Shown: piece after piece, positions 62,701 through 64,000 of the stretch
How the letters are laid out: each line of letters starts with the position of its first letter
How positions within the stretch are numbered: position 1 is the stretch's first letter
The notes under the pieces: generated by a model
Told to the model about the DNA's origin: nothing
What the model saw: the letters and a program-made list of their open reading frames with translations, nothing else
The model's database searches: none
DNA from: Tetrahymena thermophila SB210
Taxonomy: Eukaryota > Ciliophora > Oligohymenophorea > Hymenostomatida > Tetrahymenidae
NCBI RefSeq assembly: GCF_000189635.1
Contig: NW_002476379.1
Coordinates: 434,001-498,000, forward strand
Reading direction: 5' to 3'
Length of the DNA stretch: 64,000 nucleotides
Made by a program: the position numbers and the translations under genes

Positions 62701-62772
62701 AAGGATTTATTATTTAAAATTAATGGACCATTTTGGAAAAATCAGATGAATTTGAATCATTTATAATAATGA
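59714..62772 (+). CDS. Unassigned polar protein, about 980 residues
   Basis: Three exons: the first runs from ATG 59714 to a GTAAG donor at about 61092, the second from about 61228 to about 61923, the third from about 61981 to TGA 62770-62772. The N-terminal 130 residues are disordered (Ser/Asn/Gln/Lys). A helical segment at 60140-60480 (LFANFRMKRDLWIRDLQEVFN; KEEKLKFRKHLRNQMKEIK) looks folded, with another at 60900-61090 (LQQMIQKFVEKVDEKDFNF). The C-terminal third is low in complexity with a Gln run near 62500-62640. No recognised domain, signal peptide or TM segment. A plus-strand frame at 62507 in another register is only a shadow. Probably ciliate-specific. Confidence 0.72.
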
Positions 62773-63242
62773 AATTAATTTCTTACGAAATTATTTTTAT
62801 GGCTTATTTATTAAATTCTTATTTATTTTAATATATTTTAGTTTTTAAAATAAAATCAAAAATTTCTAATTTTAACTTACAAATGTTATCATTTTAATTT
62901 AGAAAAAATATAAAATTAATTATAAAACTCAAAATATACCTACCAACCTCAATAGCTCAATCTTTATTTTTTAATTAATTTTTTAAATTATAATTTCTTA
63001 ATCTTCAAATATTCTCCATATATAAATTAATTCTATATATATTATAAAAATGAGAATGGAAGGTAAGTAGATATATTAATTTCCTGTATTATGATATTTT
63101 ATAGATAATAAATTTTGAAAACTAATTCAGAAATGAAATTTTATTTAACTTTGTTGATATTTCAAAATTATCATATTTACAAATATAAAAATATTCACAA
63201 AGAAATTGAAATATTTCAATTTTAATTTAAAATTCAATTGTT
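62773..63242. other. Convergent intergenic spacer
   Basis: 470 nt of AT-rich sequence between the 3' ends of the unassigned gene (plus) and the Sec63-like gene (minus). No feature is recognised. Confidence 0.55.
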
Positions 63243-64000
63243 TCAGTTTTTCTTTTTATCATCACTCTTTTACTATTCATTTTCTGATTCTTCTTTTTCT
63301 TCTTCTTAATCATCATTAGTATTTGCTTTTCCAAGGTCTTTTGTGATATCAGGGATTTCATCCTCTTCTTCTTCTTGTTCTTACTCTTGTAATTGACCCA
63401 TTAGTTTTTAAACAAATGTAGGTTCTTTGAATTTTTCAATATCTTCAGGATGAATATCATCTTCGTTTTGGTGCTGATATTAATTTAAATTTTAATAAAT
63501 ATTACAAATTTTACTATCAAAAAATGTTTAATTTACTTTTTCAGTACGAGGAGTTACTTTCAAGTTAAATTTAAAAACTTCATCCATTCCAATATAGCAA
63601 TCTGGTTTAACATGTAATTCTAAACTAAATTCTCCTTGAGGTAATGCCATTTTCTCATTGAATTCAATATATCTAGCTTGTCCAGTTAACTTTTTTATAA
63701 ATATTTTCCATTTTAATCTACTTTTTTTATTTATTATTTATTTTTACTTGCTGGTATTAGAAAATTCTTTCTTTGTCAGTGACAAATACATGTAAATACA
63801 TGTCTTTAACGTAAGGATATTTGTGACAGATTGCAAACATTCCCTCTTCTTTTTCAGGAATATTTTCACGAGTGATGCCTACTTTAAGATTAAAAATTTA
63901 ACCTTCTTCAATAGTAAGAGAAACAGTTTTATTTTCTTATGAAGTTGCTCTATAGGTTCCACTGCTTTCTTGTTCATCTAGCAAAACATCGAATTGCATT
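63243..64000 (-). CDS. SEC63: Sec63-like ER translocation protein, C-terminal part
   Basis: A partial minus-strand gene: the 5' part lies beyond the window end, and the stop is TGA 63245-63243. At least two introns (about 63725-63760 and about 63470-63540). Visible regions are a beta-rich stretch (TVSLTIEEGQIFNLKVGI; YVKDMYLHVFVTDKERIF), then MALPQGEFSLELHVKPDCYIGMDEVFKFNLKV, which matches the Sec63-domain close (MSDSYMGLDQEVPLQVTV in animals), and an acidic Glu/Asp/Ser tail (EEEEDEIPDITKD). Known: Sec63 works with Sec61 and Hsp70 in protein import into the ER, and its acidic C-terminus contacts Sec62. The related Sec63 domain of the Brr2 helicase lacks such a tail, so Sec63 is favoured. The J domain expected upstream is outside the window. 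Confidence 0.68.

Noticed and set aside
432-62772. Very frequent in-frame TAA and TAG codons, which look like pseudogene stops under the standard code.
   Set aside because: They fall at Gln-compatible positions within conserved motifs of many unrelated genes, and all frames end at TGA, so this is the ciliate code, not decay.

Overview
The window is ciliate nuclear DNA, most likely macronuclear, from an oligohymenophorean close to Tetrahymena. It is very AT-rich. In every gene that can be read with confidence TAA and TAG sit inside conserved coding sequence as glutamine, and only TGA ends the frame. Introns are GT-AG and AT-rich, mostly 46-230 nt, with two likely mini-introns of 26 and 29 nt. 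I saw no transposon, viral element, CRISPR array, tRNA or rRNA.

Layout. 0.4-15.9 kb, plus strand: an EF-hand protein kinase, then a 14-exon gene for a roughly 3,587-residue guanylyl cyclase fused to a P4-ATPase-like module. 16.7-19.1 kb, minus strand: an LC8-type dynein light chain and an otubain-like deubiquitinase with a C-terminal membrane segment. 20-25 kb, plus strand: a doublecortin-like kinase and a coiled-coil protein with a DUF4795/QRICH2-like end. 26-29.3 kb, minus strand: a bZIP transcription factor with Q/N-rich flanks. 31.6-41.1 kb, plus strand: a small MGCC-start acylation candidate, a long coiled-coil protein, an unassigned 736-residue protein and a compact SAS-6-like protein. 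41.5-42.9 kb, minus strand: a TBL2-like WD-repeat membrane protein. 44.3-49 kb, plus strand: a small two-TM protein candidate and an intronless 1,245-residue protein. 49.2-59.1 kb, minus strand: a DUF4604 (KIAA1143-like) protein, a coiled-coil Q/N-rich protein and a very long leucine-rich repeat protein. 59.7-62.8 kb, plus strand: an unassigned protein. 63.2 kb to the window end, minus strand: the C-terminal part of a Sec63-like ER translocation protein.

Several genes (LC8, SAS-6-like, DCX-kinase, DUF4795 protein, coiled-coil proteins, guanylyl cyclase) have relatives that work in cilia, basal bodies or the cell cortex. These are separate transcription units and I see no operon-like organisation. 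The most instructive locus is the guanylyl cyclase: its ATPase half keeps the fold order but has lost the phosphorylated aspartate, while both cyclase domains keep key residues and show guanine-type specificity positions. Exon boundaries were placed by hand from frame and splice sites; those of the guanylyl cyclase, EF-hand kinase, DCX-kinase, LC8, TBL2-like and SAS-6-like genes all keep phase.
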